NCBI RefSeq assembly: GCF_022814865.1 | Contig: NZ_JAKVRD010000003.1 | Location: 94,001 to 158,000, forward strand | Reading direction: 5' to 3' | Length of the DNA: 64,000 nucleotides | Origin: Shimia aestuarii | GTDB lineage: Bacteria; Pseudomonadota; Alphaproteobacteria; Rhodobacterales; Rhodobacteraceae | In this document: piece by piece, positions 18,781 to 27,284 of the stretch | Layout: every line of letters starts with the position of its first letter | Position numbering within the stretch: the stretch's first letter is position 1 | The notes under the pieces: generated by a model | What the model was told of the DNA's origin: nothing | Database searches by the model: none | What the model saw: only the letters and a program-made list of their open reading frames with translations | Position numbers and translations under genes: made by a program

Positions 18781-19583
18781 GCTGTTGGGACACGATCGCA
18801 GATTACGCGTTTCGCTCGGTCGGCATTGGCGAACGCCTGCTGCCGAAAGAAGACTTTACCCTCTGCCAACAGTTTACCCTGATCGGTTCGGGGATGATCT
18901 GGAATATCTACTTCGGCGCGCTCGCGCTCATGGCCGGGTTCTTCTTTGCCACCGCACTGGCGGTCGGGAAATCCTCCGGCAACCGTTGGATCCGCAAACC
19001 GGCGGAATGGTTCATCTTCATCTTTCGCGGCTCGCCGCTGTTCATCCAGTTCTTCTTTGCCTACTTCCTGTTCCTCTCCCTGAAACAGGTGGTGCCGTTC
19101 TTCTCACCACTGACCTCCGCTTGGCTCGGCGCGCTGGTGGTGCTGTTCTTCAACACCGCCGCCTATTCCGGCGAGATCTTCTATGGCGCGCTTCTGTCGA
19201 TCCCCAAGGGCGACCTTGAAGCCGCCGACGCCTACGGCATGTCCGGCTGGGCGCGCTTCCGGCGCATCACCTTCCCCACCATGCTGCGCCTCGCATGGCC
19301 CGCCTACACCAACGAAGCGATCTTCCTCTTCCACGCGACGACGCTGGTGTTCTTCTCTGGCTTCCCGGCATGGCGGCAAAAGGGCGACGCGCTCTACTAC
19401 GCGAATTACTTCGCCGACAAGACGTTCAACCCCTTCATCCCCTACCCGATCCTCGCAGGCTATTTCATCCTGCTGACGCTCTGCATCGTCGGCCTGTTCG
19501 GTCTCGCCAATCGGCACCTGAACCGCCACCTGCCCTCGAACGCTCGCCGGCGGGTCAAGCTGCGCCCGAACCTCATCCGCTGA
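18777..19583 (+). CDS. Polar amino acid ABC importer permease (HisM type)
   Basis: 268 residues. FRGSPLFIQFFFAYFLFLSL and the coupling motif DAYGMSGWARFRRITFPTM identify a HisM-type permease, which would form the heterodimer with the preceding HisQ-type protein. The start ATG overlaps the HisQ stop. The basic tail (NARRRVKLRPNLIR) is cytoplasmic. The next gene starts 190 bp later and has its own control region. Confidence 0.9.
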   Translation: MSCWDTIADYAFRSVGIGERLLPKEDFTLCQQFTLIGSGMIWNIYFGALALMAGFFFATALAVGKSSGNRWIRKPAEWFIFIFRGSPLFIQFFFAYFLFLSLKQVVPFFSPLTSAWLGALVVLFFNTAAYSGEIFYGALLSIPKGDLEAADAYGMSGWARFRRITFPTMLRLAWPAYTNEAIFLFHATTLVFFSGFPAWRQKGDALYYANYFADKTFNPFIPYPILAGYFILLTLCIVGLFGLANRHLNRHLPSNARRRVKLRPNLIR

Positions 19584-19642
19584 GGCGTTGCCCCCCGGTT
19601 TCCGTGAAATTTTCGGGCGGAATTATTTCAAAGCGATCGCGC

Positions 19643-19675
19643 ACCGACGCAATACCGACGTGATACCGACGCGAT
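19643..19675 (+). repeat. 11-bp tandem repeat, ACCGACG units, copy A
   Basis: Three contiguous 11-bp units, ACCGACGCAAT, ACCGACGTGAT and ACCGACGCGAT, fill 19643-19675; a degenerate fourth unit GCAGATGTGCC may follow. The same 33 bases, plus the preceding C, occur at 54901-54934 between unrelated genes. The 11-bp period keeps each ACCGACG on nearly the same face of the helix. Confidence 0.85.
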
Positions 19676-19741
19676 GCAGATGTGCCATTTTCGGCCCTCT
19701 CGACACAAAGGGCTGGACAATTGCAGGCATGACGGGAATAT

Positions 19742-19751
19742 TTTGATCAAA
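19742..19751. promoter_or_regulatory. Palindrome TTTGATCAAA, possible operator
   Basis: The 10-bp palindrome lies in an AT-rich patch 22 bp before the ATG of the first glutamine-synthetase-family gene. The identical palindrome occurs at 21189-21198 before the amidotransferase gene, suggesting one shared regulator. No regulator gene is present in the cluster. Confidence 0.5.
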
Positions 19752-19773
19752 TTTTCCGACCCACGGGTGACCA

Positions 19774-21090
19774 ATGGATCTGGACCAGTTCCCAACGCTG
19801 CGCGTCGGCGCGGCTGATCTCAACGGACAGTTGCGCGGCAAGCGCATCCCCGCGTCCAACGCGGACAAGCTCGCCAAGGGCGCAGTGCGCATGCCCCTTT
19901 CCGCCCTCAACGTCGATATCTGGGGCGCCGATATCGAGGACTCGCCGCTTGTCTTCGAGACCGGTGATGCCGATGGCATCCTCGTCCCGACCGAGCGCGG
20001 CCCCGTCCGCATGCCGTGGCTGAACTCCCCCTCGGCCCTTGTTCTCATGACCATGAAGACCGACGATGGCGCGCCGTTCCTCGGCGATCCCCGCGCCGCT
20101 CTGGCCGATGTGCTGTCGCGCTATAGCGCCCGTGGCTGGACCGTCATGGCCGCGACCGAGATGGAGTTCTCCCTCGTCGACGATAGCGACAAGGTGCTGC
20201 GCCCGCCCCGTGATCCGCGCTCCAAACGCCGCCTCTTCGGCCCCGACATCCTCTCGATTGACGAACTGGACGCCTTCGAGGACTTCTTCACCGACCTCTA
20301 CGAGGGCTGCCGCAAGATGTCCCTCGCGGTGCAGACGATCACCAACGAGGCGGGCCTTGGACAGTTCGAAGTGACCCTCACCCATCAAGAGGCCATGCGC
20401 GCCGCCGACGACGCGCTCTTGTTCAAACTCCTCGTGCGCGGCCTTGCGCGTAAGCACAACATGGCCGCGACCTTCATGGCCAAACCCTATGCCGAAGACG
20501 CGGGGAACGGCATGCATGTGCATTTTTCGGTGGTCGATGAGGACGGCAAGAACGTCTTTGACAATGGCGGCCCTGAAGGCACCGAGACGCTGATGCAGGC
20601 GGTCGCGGGCTGCGTCGCCGCCATGCCCGCCTCGACCCTGATCTTCGCGCCCCACGGGCCAAGCTATGACCGCCTCGTACCCGGCTCCCACGCGCCCACC
20701 GGCGCGGCATGGGCCTATGAGAACCGCACCGTGGCGATCCGTATTCCCGGCGGCCCACCCGCCGCGCGCCGCATCGAACACCGCGTCGCGGGCGGCGATA
20801 TCAACCCCTACCTGATGCTCGCCGCCGTGCTTGGCGCAGCGATGGAAGGCATCGAAGAAGGCCTGACCCCGCCGCCGCCCATCGACGGCAACGCCTATGA
20901 ACACGACCTGCCGCAACTTGCCCCGACATGGGCCGAGGCGATCGACCTCTTCGAGAGCGATCCCTTCATCGCCCGCTGTCTGCCGCGTATGTTGATCCGC
21001 AACCTCGTGATGACCAAGCGGCAGGAGTTGCGCAACCTCGCCGACGTGCCGCGCCGGGATCGCTGGAAGCTCTACCTCGAAAGGGTCTGA
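19774..21090 (+). CDS. Glutamine-synthetase-family ligase (gamma-glutamyl-amine synthetase type), copy 1
   Basis: 438 residues. It keeps the GS metal and ATP motifs: ATEMEFSLV, NEAGLGQFEVTL, FMAKPYAEDAGNGMHVHFS, NRTVAIRIP and RRIEHRVAGGDINPYL. The family of stand-alone class III-like GS with this pattern includes PuuA-type gamma-glutamylputrescine synthetases, so ATP-dependent ligation of glutamate to an amine is likely; ammonia assimilation is unlikely. The start at 19774 follows ACGGGTGACCA. It heads the metabolic half of the island. Confidence 0.85.
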   Translation: MDLDQFPTLRVGAADLNGQLRGKRIPASNADKLAKGAVRMPLSALNVDIWGADIEDSPLVFETGDADGILVPTERGPVRMPWLNSPSALVLMTMKTDDGAPFLGDPRAALADVLSRYSARGWTVMAATEMEFSLVDDSDKVLRPPRDPRSKRRLFGPDILSIDELDAFEDFFTDLYEGCRKMSLAVQTITNEAGLGQFEVTLTHQEAMRAADDALLFKLLVRGLARKHNMAATFMAKPYAEDAGNGMHVHFSVVDEDGKNVFDNGGPEGTETLMQAVAGCVAAMPASTLIFAPHGPSYDRLVPGSHAPTGAAWAYENRTVAIRIPGGPPAARRIEHRVAGGDINPYLMLAAVLGAAMEGIEEGLTPPPPIDGNAYEHDLPQLAPTWAEAIDLFESDPFIARCLPRMLIRNLVMTKRQELRNLADVPRRDRWKLYLERV

Positions 21091-21188
21091 GCGCCCCACG
21101 CGGCCCACGCAGGGCTGCGTGCGGGACACGGCTAGCGGCGGGACAAGCGGTCCCCCTTGCCGGAAACGATTCGCTCGGCTACCTTCAA

Positions 21189-21198
21189 TTTGATCAAA
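21189..21198. promoter_or_regulatory. Palindrome TTTGATCAAA, second copy
   Basis: Identical to the palindrome at 19742 and located 14 bp before the ATG of the amidotransferase gene, in a similar AT-rich context. It indicates a second control point inside the island, probably a separate promoter for the genes from 21213 on. Confidence 0.5.
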
Positions 21199-21212
21199 AA
21201 ATCGGTGACGTC

Positions 21213-21896
21213 ATGAAAATCGGCATCCTCCAAACCGGCCATGCCCCCGACGACCTCAAACCCGTCCTCGGCGACTACACAGACATGTTCCAAGATTTGC
21301 TGCATGGACAAGGGTTTAGCTTCGAAACCTATAGTGTTGTAGACAACGATTTTCCTGAAAACGCACTTGCCGCGGATGGCTGGCTCATCACTGGCTCCAA
21401 ACACGGCGCCTACGAGGATCACCCTTGGATTCCCCCCCTCGAAGACCTCATCCGCGAGATCGCGGAATCAGGCCGCCCCTTGATCGGTGTCTGCTTCGGC
21501 CATCAGATCATCGCCCAAGCGCTTGGCGGCAAGGTCGAGAAATACCCCGGCGGCTGGGCCGTGGGCTACCAGACCTATGACTTCGGCGGCGCACCGCTCG
21601 CCTTTAACGCCTGGCATCAGGATCAGGTCACCGAACGCCCCGAAGGCGCCATCGTGTTGGCCTCCAACGACTTTTGCGAGAACGCCGCCCTGCTCTATGG
21701 CGACCAGATCCTCACAGTGCAGCCCCACCCCGAGTTCGACGCCGCCTTTATCGCCGGCCTGATCGAGACTCGTGGACGCGGCAATGTGCCCGACGACCTA
21801 CTCGACGCCGCAGCGAACAACCTCGACAAACCCACGGCAAGCGAAAGCTTTGCCGACCAGATGGCGGATTTCTTCCGCAAGGAGCGCACAGCATGA
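21213..21896 (+). CDS. Class I glutamine amidotransferase domain protein, probable gamma-glutamyl hydrolase or transferase
   Basis: 227 residues, a lone class I GATase domain. The nucleophile is Cys94 in GVCFGHQ and the His-Glu pair is in VQPHPEF near residue 172. GSKHGAYEDHPWIPPLEDLI is typical of the YfeJ/GMP-synthase-like stand-alone group, different from the C26-peptidase PuuD. Lying between two gamma-glutamyl ligases, it could release the amine product from the gamma-glutamyl carrier. Its ATG at 21213 follows a weak GGTGACGTC site; the stop overlaps the next ATG. Confidence 0.8.
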   Translation: MKIGILQTGHAPDDLKPVLGDYTDMFQDLLHGQGFSFETYSVVDNDFPENALAADGWLITGSKHGAYEDHPWIPPLEDLIREIAESGRPLIGVCFGHQIIAQALGGKVEKYPGGWAVGYQTYDFGGAPLAFNAWHQDQVTERPEGAIVLASNDFCENAALLYGDQILTVQPHPEFDAAFIAGLIETRGRGNVPDDLLDAAANNLDKPTASESFADQMADFFRKERTA

Positions 21897-23251
21897 GTGA
21901 CTGGCTCAAGACCGCCCCCGAGGCCGCCCGAGAATATCTCGAAGGCCGCCGGCTCGACGAGGTGGAGTGCATCATCGGTGATCTTCCCGGCATTGCACGC
22001 GGCAAGGCCGTTCCGGCCAAGAAATTCGAACGTCAGGACTATTTCCACCTGCCCGACTCGATCTTCTACCAAACGATCACCGGCGGCTGGGGCGAGGCTG
22101 CGGGCGATGACGGGTTCATCGAGAAAGACATGGTGCTGCGCCCCGATATGGACACGACAACCGCCGCACCGTGGACCGGCGACTGGACGCTTCAGGTCAT
22201 CCATGACGCCTATGATACCAAGGGCGATCCGATCCCCTATAGCCCGCGCAACGTTCTCAAACGCGTAGTCGATCTCTACCGCGCCAAGGGCTGGGAACCT
22301 GTCGTCGCACCAGAGATGGAGTTCTACCTCGTCGCGCGCAACATCGACCCCGCCAAGGCGATCGAGCCGATGATGGGACGCTCCGGCCGCCCCGCCGCCG
22401 CGCGTCAGGCCTATTCCATGACCGCCGTGGACGAATTCGGCCCGGTGATCGACGACATCTATGATTTCGCCGAAGCGCAGGGTTTCGAGATCGACGGCAT
22501 CACCCAGGAAGGCGGCGCCGGTCAGCTCGAGATCAATCTCCTGCACGGCGACCCGGTGAAGCTCGCCGACGAGGTGTTCTACTTCAAACGCCTGATCCGC
22601 GAAGCCGCGCTGCGCCATGATTGCTATGCGACCTTCATGGCCAAGCCGATCGAGGACGAACCCGGCAGTGCCATGCACGTGCACCATTCGATCCTCGATA
22701 TCGAGACCGGCGAGAATATCTTCTCCGGTCCGCAAGGTGGCGAAACGGACGCGTTTTTCCATTTCATCGCCGGCCTGCAAAATCACCTGCCCTCGGCCAT
22801 CGCAATGCTCGCGCCCTATGTGAACTCCTATCGCCGCTATGTGCGCGACCACGCCGCGCCGATCAATCTCGAATGGGCGCGCGACAACCGCACGACGGGT
22901 ATCCGCATTCCAATCTCCTCGCCCAAGGCGCGCCGCGTCGAGAACCGCCTCGCAGGCATGGACTGCAACCCTTATCTCGGTATCGCGGCCTCCCTCGCCT
23001 GTGGCTATCTCGGCCTCATCGAACAGGAACGCCCGACCGCCCAATTCAAGGGCGACGCCTATGACGGCGAAGAGGCGATTCCGCGTATCCTTGGTGGCGC
23101 GCTTGATGTCTTTGACGAGGCCGAAAAGCTGCACGAGGTGCTCGGCCCGGAATTCGCCCGAGTCTATTCCATCGTGAAACGCACGGAGTATGAGGAATTC
23201 CTCTCCGTGATCTCACCGTGGGAACGTGAGCACCTGTTGCTCAACGTCTGA
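21893..23251 (+). CDS. Glutamine-synthetase-family ligase (gamma-glutamyl-amine synthetase type), copy 2
   Basis: 452 residues. All GS active-site motifs are present: APEMEFYLV, QEGGAGQLEINL, FMAKPIEDEPGSAMHVHHS, NRTTGIRIP and RRVENRLAGMDCNPYL. It differs from copy 1 throughout, including GSAMHVH for GNGMHVH, so the two probably use different amines or different ends of one polyamine. ATGA overlap with the amidotransferase gene shows coupling. The second half closely fits the PuuA family. Confidence 0.87.
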   Translation: MSDWLKTAPEAAREYLEGRRLDEVECIIGDLPGIARGKAVPAKKFERQDYFHLPDSIFYQTITGGWGEAAGDDGFIEKDMVLRPDMDTTTAAPWTGDWTLQVIHDAYDTKGDPIPYSPRNVLKRVVDLYRAKGWEPVVAPEMEFYLVARNIDPAKAIEPMMGRSGRPAAARQAYSMTAVDEFGPVIDDIYDFAEAQGFEIDGITQEGGAGQLEINLLHGDPVKLADEVFYFKRLIREAALRHDCYATFMAKPIEDEPGSAMHVHHSILDIETGENIFSGPQGGETDAFFHFIAGLQNHLPSAIAMLAPYVNSYRRYVRDHAAPINLEWARDNRTTGIRIPISSPKARRVENRLAGMDCNPYLGIAASLACGYLGLIEQERPTAQFKGDAYDGEEAIPRILGGALDVFDEAEKLHEVLGPEFARVYSIVKRTEYEEFLSVISPWEREHLLLNV

Positions 23252-23259
23252 CCTCGGCC

Positions 23260-23298
23260 GGGCGCGGCCTGCGCCCGCTGCCTTCGGCACGAGTATTT
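23260..23298 (+). repeat. GC hairpin followed by GAGTATTT element
   Basis: GGGCGC (23260-23265) pairs with GCGCCC (23271-23276) and is followed by GAGTATTTGGCCAAGATGAA from 23291. A related hairpin plus GAGTATTT occurs at 47960-48025. It looks like a dispersed intergenic element of this genome group and may act as a weak terminator. Confidence 0.45.
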
Positions 23299-23325
23299 GG
23301 CCAAGATGAAGACGAAAGCGCCGCA

Positions 23326-24633
23326 ATGAACCTCCTTTATGCCAATGATAAGAAAGGGGAATATCCCCAAAGCTGGTACGCGGCGACCGTTGATCCGCTC
23401 GCCCCATTCGAAGAGCTGCGCGGCGAGACAAAGGCTGATGTCTGTGTCATCGGCGCGGGCTATACCGGGCTTTCGACGGCGCTCCATCTGGCCGAGCGCG
23501 GCTATGATGTCGCCCTGCTCGAGGCGCATCGCGTCGGCTTTGGCGCCTCGGGGCGCAATGGCGGCCAGCTTGGCTCGGGCCAGCGCATGGAACAGGACGG
23601 TCTCGAAACGCTCGTCGGCAAGGACGACGCGCTCAAGCTCTGGCAGCTCGCAGAAGAGGCCAAGGACGTCACCAAGGGCCTCATCGCCAAGCACGACATC
23701 GCCTGCCACCTGAAGCCGGGCGTCGCGCATGCCTGTTTCAACGCCCGCGAAGTTCGGCATGAACACGCCTATGTCGACCATCTTCAGGACCGATATGGCT
23801 ATGACCAGATCGAGGCGCTCGACCATGACGCGCTTCAGGCGATCTGCCCCTCGCCGAAATATGTCGGCGGCTCGCTCGATATGGGCGCAGGCCACCTGCA
23901 CCCACTCACCTATGCGCTCGGTCTTGCCCGCGCCGCCAAGGCCGCCGGGGTGCGCATCTATGAGAACACCCATGTCCACCATATCGACAAGGGCCCCCGC
24001 CCGACCGTGCGCACCGACAAGGGCCGGGTGAGCGCCGAGCACGTCGTGCTTGCCTGCAACGGCTATCTCGGCACGCTTGATCGCAAGGTCGCGGCGCGAG
24101 TCATGCCGATCAACAACTATATCGCCGCGACCCGACCACTTACCGAAGACGAGCTGCAAACCGTGCTGCGCCGGGACGTGGCCATCGCCGATTCCAAATT
24201 TGTTATCAACTACTTCCGCCTCAGCCACGACAACCGCCTCTTGTTTGGTGGCGGCGAGAGCTATGGCTATCGCTTCCCCTCGGACATCGCCGCGCTGGTG
24301 CGCAAACCGATGACCGAGATCTACCCCCAGCTCGCCAATATCGAGATCGACTATGCCTGGGGCGGCACCCTCGGGATCACCATGAAGCGGATGCCGGTCT
24401 TTGCCCGGCTCGCCCCGAATATCCTCTCGGCTTCAGGCTATTCCGGCCATGGCGTCGGCACCGCAACCCATGCGGGCCGTCTTGTGGCCGAGGCCATCGC
24501 CGGGCAGAGCGAAGGCTTTGACACCATGTCCCGCGTCCCGGCGCCGCCCTTCCCCGGTGGCGGCATGTTCCGTACCCCACTTCTCGCCATGGCGATGACA
24601 TGGTTTGCCCTGCGCGACCGCCTCGGCATCTGA
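23326..24633 (+). CDS. FAD-dependent amine oxidoreductase (PuuB/OrdL type)
   Basis: 435 residues of the DAO family. The FAD dinucleotide-binding motif is VIGAGYTGLSTALHLAERGY at about residues 41-60, preceded by the family's PQSWYAATV and followed by GASGRNGGQLGSGQ, where flavin contacts are expected. The C-terminal GYSGHGVGTATHAGRLVAEA is also typical. PuuB oxidises gamma-glutamylputrescine; here the substrate is probably the product of one of the adjacent ligases, which is inference. No aldehyde dehydrogenase gene follows. Confidence 0.88.
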   Translation: MNLLYANDKKGEYPQSWYAATVDPLAPFEELRGETKADVCVIGAGYTGLSTALHLAERGYDVALLEAHRVGFGASGRNGGQLGSGQRMEQDGLETLVGKDDALKLWQLAEEAKDVTKGLIAKHDIACHLKPGVAHACFNAREVRHEHAYVDHLQDRYGYDQIEALDHDALQAICPSPKYVGGSLDMGAGHLHPLTYALGLARAAKAAGVRIYENTHVHHIDKGPRPTVRTDKGRVSAEHVVLACNGYLGTLDRKVAARVMPINNYIAATRPLTEDELQTVLRRDVAIADSKFVINYFRLSHDNRLLFGGGESYGYRFPSDIAALVRKPMTEIYPQLANIEIDYAWGGTLGITMKRMPVFARLAPNILSASGYSGHGVGTATHAGRLVAEAIAGQSEGFDTMSRVPAPPFPGGGMFRTPLLAMAMTWFALRDRLGI

Positions 24634-24734
24634 TCTGTTACCGAAAATTCACGAAGAGGTGCCCCTCGGCCACTGGCTTTATTTCGGCTTTTGTTTTATA
24701 AATTTCACAACTCGAATTAAGAAATGTGAAAACT

Positions 24735-25955
24735 ATGACCCTGCCGCCGAACGTATATGACGCCGAACCCATCCCGCCTTCCGCGCGCGAAGAGATCGAC
24801 CGCCTTCTGCAATCGGGCGACCTGTTCCGCTATACCGCGCCGGAAAACGCGCCTGTTTCGCTTCTCGAGGCAGAGTTTGCCAAGATGATGGGCACCAAAT
24901 ACGCGCTCGCTGTGTCTTCCTGTTCCGCCGCGCTTTTCCTGTCGCTCAAGGCGCTGAACCTTCCGCGCGATGCCCGCGTGCTGATCCCCGGCTTTACCTT
25001 CGCCGCCGTGCCGTCCTCGGTCGTACATGCCGATTGCACACCGGTACTCTGCGAAGTGGGCGAGAATTACCGCATCGACATCGCCGATTTCGAACGCCGC
25101 CTCGACGACGACATTTCCGCCGTCATCATCAGTCATATGCGCGGCCATACCTCGGACATGGACGCGATCATGGCGCTCTGCAACGCGCGCGATATCCCCG
25201 TGATCGAAGACGCCGCCCATAGCCTCGGCACCGAATGGCACGGCCAGAAGATTGGCACCATCGGCGCCATCGGCTGTTTCTCGTTTCAATCCTACAAGCT
25301 GGTGAATGCGGGCGAAGGCGGCATCCTGATCACCGACGACGCCGATCTCGTGGCACGCGCCGTCATCATGTCGGGCGCCTACGAACACACCTGGCAGAAG
25401 CATAAAGCCCCGGAAGGCGACAACACCGGCGCGCTCGAATTGGCCTTTGCCCGTTGGCAGAACATGCTGCCGCTTTACAACCTGCGCCTCAACAACATGT
25501 CGGCAGCGATGATCCGTCCGCAGCTTCTCGAGGTGCCGCGCCGCGTGCGCGATGGCCGTGCCAATCATGACTACGTGGCGGGCCTCTTGAACGCCTCGCC
25601 CTGGCTCACCGTGCCGGAAAAGCTCGCCCCGGAAGAGCGCGCGCCAGATTCGATCCAATTCAATATCGTCAACATGGATGACGATCAGGTTCTCGCCTTC
25701 CAAGCCGCCGCCAACGCGCGTGGCGTCAAGGTGCAGGTCTTTGGTCGCTCAACCGACAACGCCCGCGCCTTCTGGAATTGGCAATTCATCAAGGATCTGC
25801 CGGAATTGCCAAAGACCCGCGCCATGCTGATGAACGCTTGTGACGTGCGCCTGCCCGCGCGGCTTACGAAAGACGAGCTCGACATTATCGCGGGCGCCCT
25901 GACCGGTGCTGCCGAAGACGTCATGACCCCGCAACAGGCCGCCTACGGCACCTGA
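24735..25955 (+). CDS. DegT/DnrJ/EryC1/StrS family PLP-dependent aminotransferase
   Basis: 406 residues. The PLP lysine is in FSFQSYKLVNAGEGG and the PLP-contacting Asp in IEDAAHSLGTEWHG; SSCSAALFLSLKAL binds phosphate. DegT enzymes usually aminate sugars, but the island carries no sugar genes, so a role in amine catabolism is likely, with the aldehyde made by the oxidase as a possible acceptor or donor. Start ATG at 24735 is chosen; GTG at 24726 is the alternative. A terminator follows. Confidence 0.85.
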   Translation: MTLPPNVYDAEPIPPSAREEIDRLLQSGDLFRYTAPENAPVSLLEAEFAKMMGTKYALAVSSCSAALFLSLKALNLPRDARVLIPGFTFAAVPSSVVHADCTPVLCEVGENYRIDIADFERRLDDDISAVIISHMRGHTSDMDAIMALCNARDIPVIEDAAHSLGTEWHGQKIGTIGAIGCFSFQSYKLVNAGEGGILITDDADLVARAVIMSGAYEHTWQKHKAPEGDNTGALELAFARWQNMLPLYNLRLNNMSAAMIRPQLLEVPRRVRDGRANHDYVAGLLNASPWLTVPEKLAPEERAPDSIQFNIVNMDDDQVLAFQAAANARGVKVQVFGRSTDNARAFWNWQFIKDLPELPKTRAMLMNACDVRLPARLTKDELDIIAGALTGAAEDVMTPQQAAYGT

Positions 25956-25975
25956 GCCATTGCCAAACCAAAGAG

Positions 25976-26009
25976 AAAAGGCGCCCGCATCCGCGAGGCG
26001 CCTTTTTTT
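25976..26009. terminator. Bidirectional rho-independent terminator
   Basis: AAAAGGCGCC (25976-25985) and GGCGCCTTTT (25997-26006) flank an 11-nt loop; seven T follow on the plus strand and TTTTCTCTTT on the minus strand. It ends the amine island and the convergent phaR. Confidence 0.88.
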
Positions 26010-26037
26010 CTGCGGTCCGACCCTTTCGGGCCAAAGA

Positions 26038-26589
26038 TCACTTCATCTTGTTGAGCTTCGATTGCAACTCCGCGAGTTGCTTCTTGATCTCGTCGAGATC
26101 CTCGCCCTCTTCGGACGCATCCTCGCTCTCGCCGGGCGTCGTGCTACCCGCGGTCCAGGGGTTGATACCTCCGGTCATCGCCTTGAGGAATGCCTCTTGC
26201 TGGGCCTGCATGGCCTCGAGCCCGGGCACTTTCATACCACCGCCCATGCTCTCCATGACCTTCTCCTGGCTCTCGCGCAGCATGTCAAAGGAGGTCTGAA
26301 GGAACTGCGGCACCATGCTGGTGGCCTGCGTCGTGTAGGCGCGCACCAGATCGTTGAGCACATTGACTGGAAGCACGTTTTCACCGCGGCTCTCATGCTC
26401 GGCGATGATCTGCAGCAGGTATTGCCGCGTCAGGTCATCCCCGGTCTTCAGGTCCACGATCTGAACCTCGCGCCCATCGCGGATGAAATTCGCGATATCC
26501 TCAAGCGTGACGTAATCGCTGGTCTCGGTGTTGTAGAGCCGGCGGCTCGCATATCGTTTGATAAGAAGCGGTTTCTTGTCGTCGGCCAC
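26038..26589 (-). CDS. phaR: PHA synthesis repressor PhaR
   Basis: 183 residues. The N-terminal DNA-binding domain LLIKRYASRRLYNTETSDYV and the following LEDIANFIRDGREVQIVD are diagnostic; the PHB-accumulation-regulatory region follows, and the C-terminus is an acidic, coiled-coil-prone tail (EIKKQLAELQSKLNKMK). PhaR represses phasin and its own gene and is titrated off by PHA granules. GTG at 26589 is preferred because GGGGAG lies six bases upstream; the ATG at 26595 touches that site directly. Downstream of phaP on the same strand. Confidence 0.93.
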   Translation of the reverse strand: MADDKKPLLIKRYASRRLYNTETSDYVTLEDIANFIRDGREVQIVDLKTGDDLTRQYLLQIIAEHESRGENVLPVNVLNDLVRAYTTQATSMVPQFLQTSFDMLRESQEKVMESMGGGMKVPGLEAMQAQQEAFLKAMTGGINPWTAGSTTPGESEDASEEGEDLDEIKKQLAELQSKLNKMK

Positions 26590-26693
26590 AATCATCTCCC
26601 CAATTTCTTGCGCGATGCAGAAAACCTTATGCGACTGCAGCGAAAACACAAACAAAAACACGCAAGGCGTTGGCCCATAGGGCGCGCAATTCC

Positions 26694-26723
26694 AAAAAAA
26701 TAGGGCGAGCCAATGGCTCGCCC
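26694..26723 (-). terminator. Terminator after phaP
   Basis: On the minus strand GGGCGAGCC (26723-26715) pairs with GGCTCGCCC (26711-26703) around ATT, followed by TATTTTTTT. It separates phaP from phaR and would let phasin be made in excess. Confidence 0.85.
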
Positions 26724-26776
26724 TCGCGCTCGGCACCGGACAGGGAGGAGAGTGGTGCCGATATATTCGCGCGCGA

Positions 26777-27220
26777 TTACTTCGCGGTTGCCTTCTTGGC
26801 AGCCGAAGTCACCTCGTCGGTGGCTTTCTTGACAGCGGCGGTTGCCTCTTCGGTGGCGTCTTTGCCGGCAGCCATCAGAAGTTCGACGGTTTCCATCTGA
26901 ACTTTCTTCGCGACTTCAGCGAAAGCGGCCATGTTCTCGGCGGCAACTTCTGCCTGAGCCGAAGCGAAATCGGTCATTGCCTTGGCGTAGTCGGCCGGCT
27001 CGTCCTTGGCTTTCGCCATGTCGGAGAGCTTGGAAATGGTTTCTTTGGTCCACTTCGAGGAGATTTCCGAAGATTTCTCTGCAGCTTCGAGAGCGACCGA
27101 GGTCAGCTTTTCGTTCATGGACGCGGTGTTCTTGAACGCGTCTTCCATTGCCGAAGTGTCGACCGGGAATGCGCCCATCATGTCTTTGAGCATCGTGTTG
27201 AGATCTTGAGTCTTAGCCAT
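26777..27220 (-). CDS. phaP: Phasin PhaP, PHA granule surface protein
   Basis: 147 residues, predicted almost fully helical and amphipathic, rich in Ala, Lys, Glu and Met, with no Cys. Segments such as MNEKLTSVALEAAEKSSEIS and ADYAKAMTDFASAQAEVAAE are typical phasin_2 helices; the C-terminus is a Lys/Ala-rich tail (VKKATDEVTSAAKKATAK) that may mediate granule or DNA contact. The ATG at 27220 follows GAAAGGAACTGTAAG. A PhaR-type operator lies 65 bp upstream, so granule-responsive repression is likely. Confidence 0.9.
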   Translation of the reverse strand: MAKTQDLNTMLKDMMGAFPVDTSAMEDAFKNTASMNEKLTSVALEAAEKSSEISSKWTKETISKLSDMAKAKDEPADYAKAMTDFASAQAEVAAENMAAFAEVAKKVQMETVELLMAAGKDATEEATAAVKKATDEVTSAAKKATAK

Positions 27221-27284
27221 CTTACAGTTCCTTTCGGATGTGCGGGCCAACCCCGCGTTTCATCTTCTGGGAACAATATGCTTT

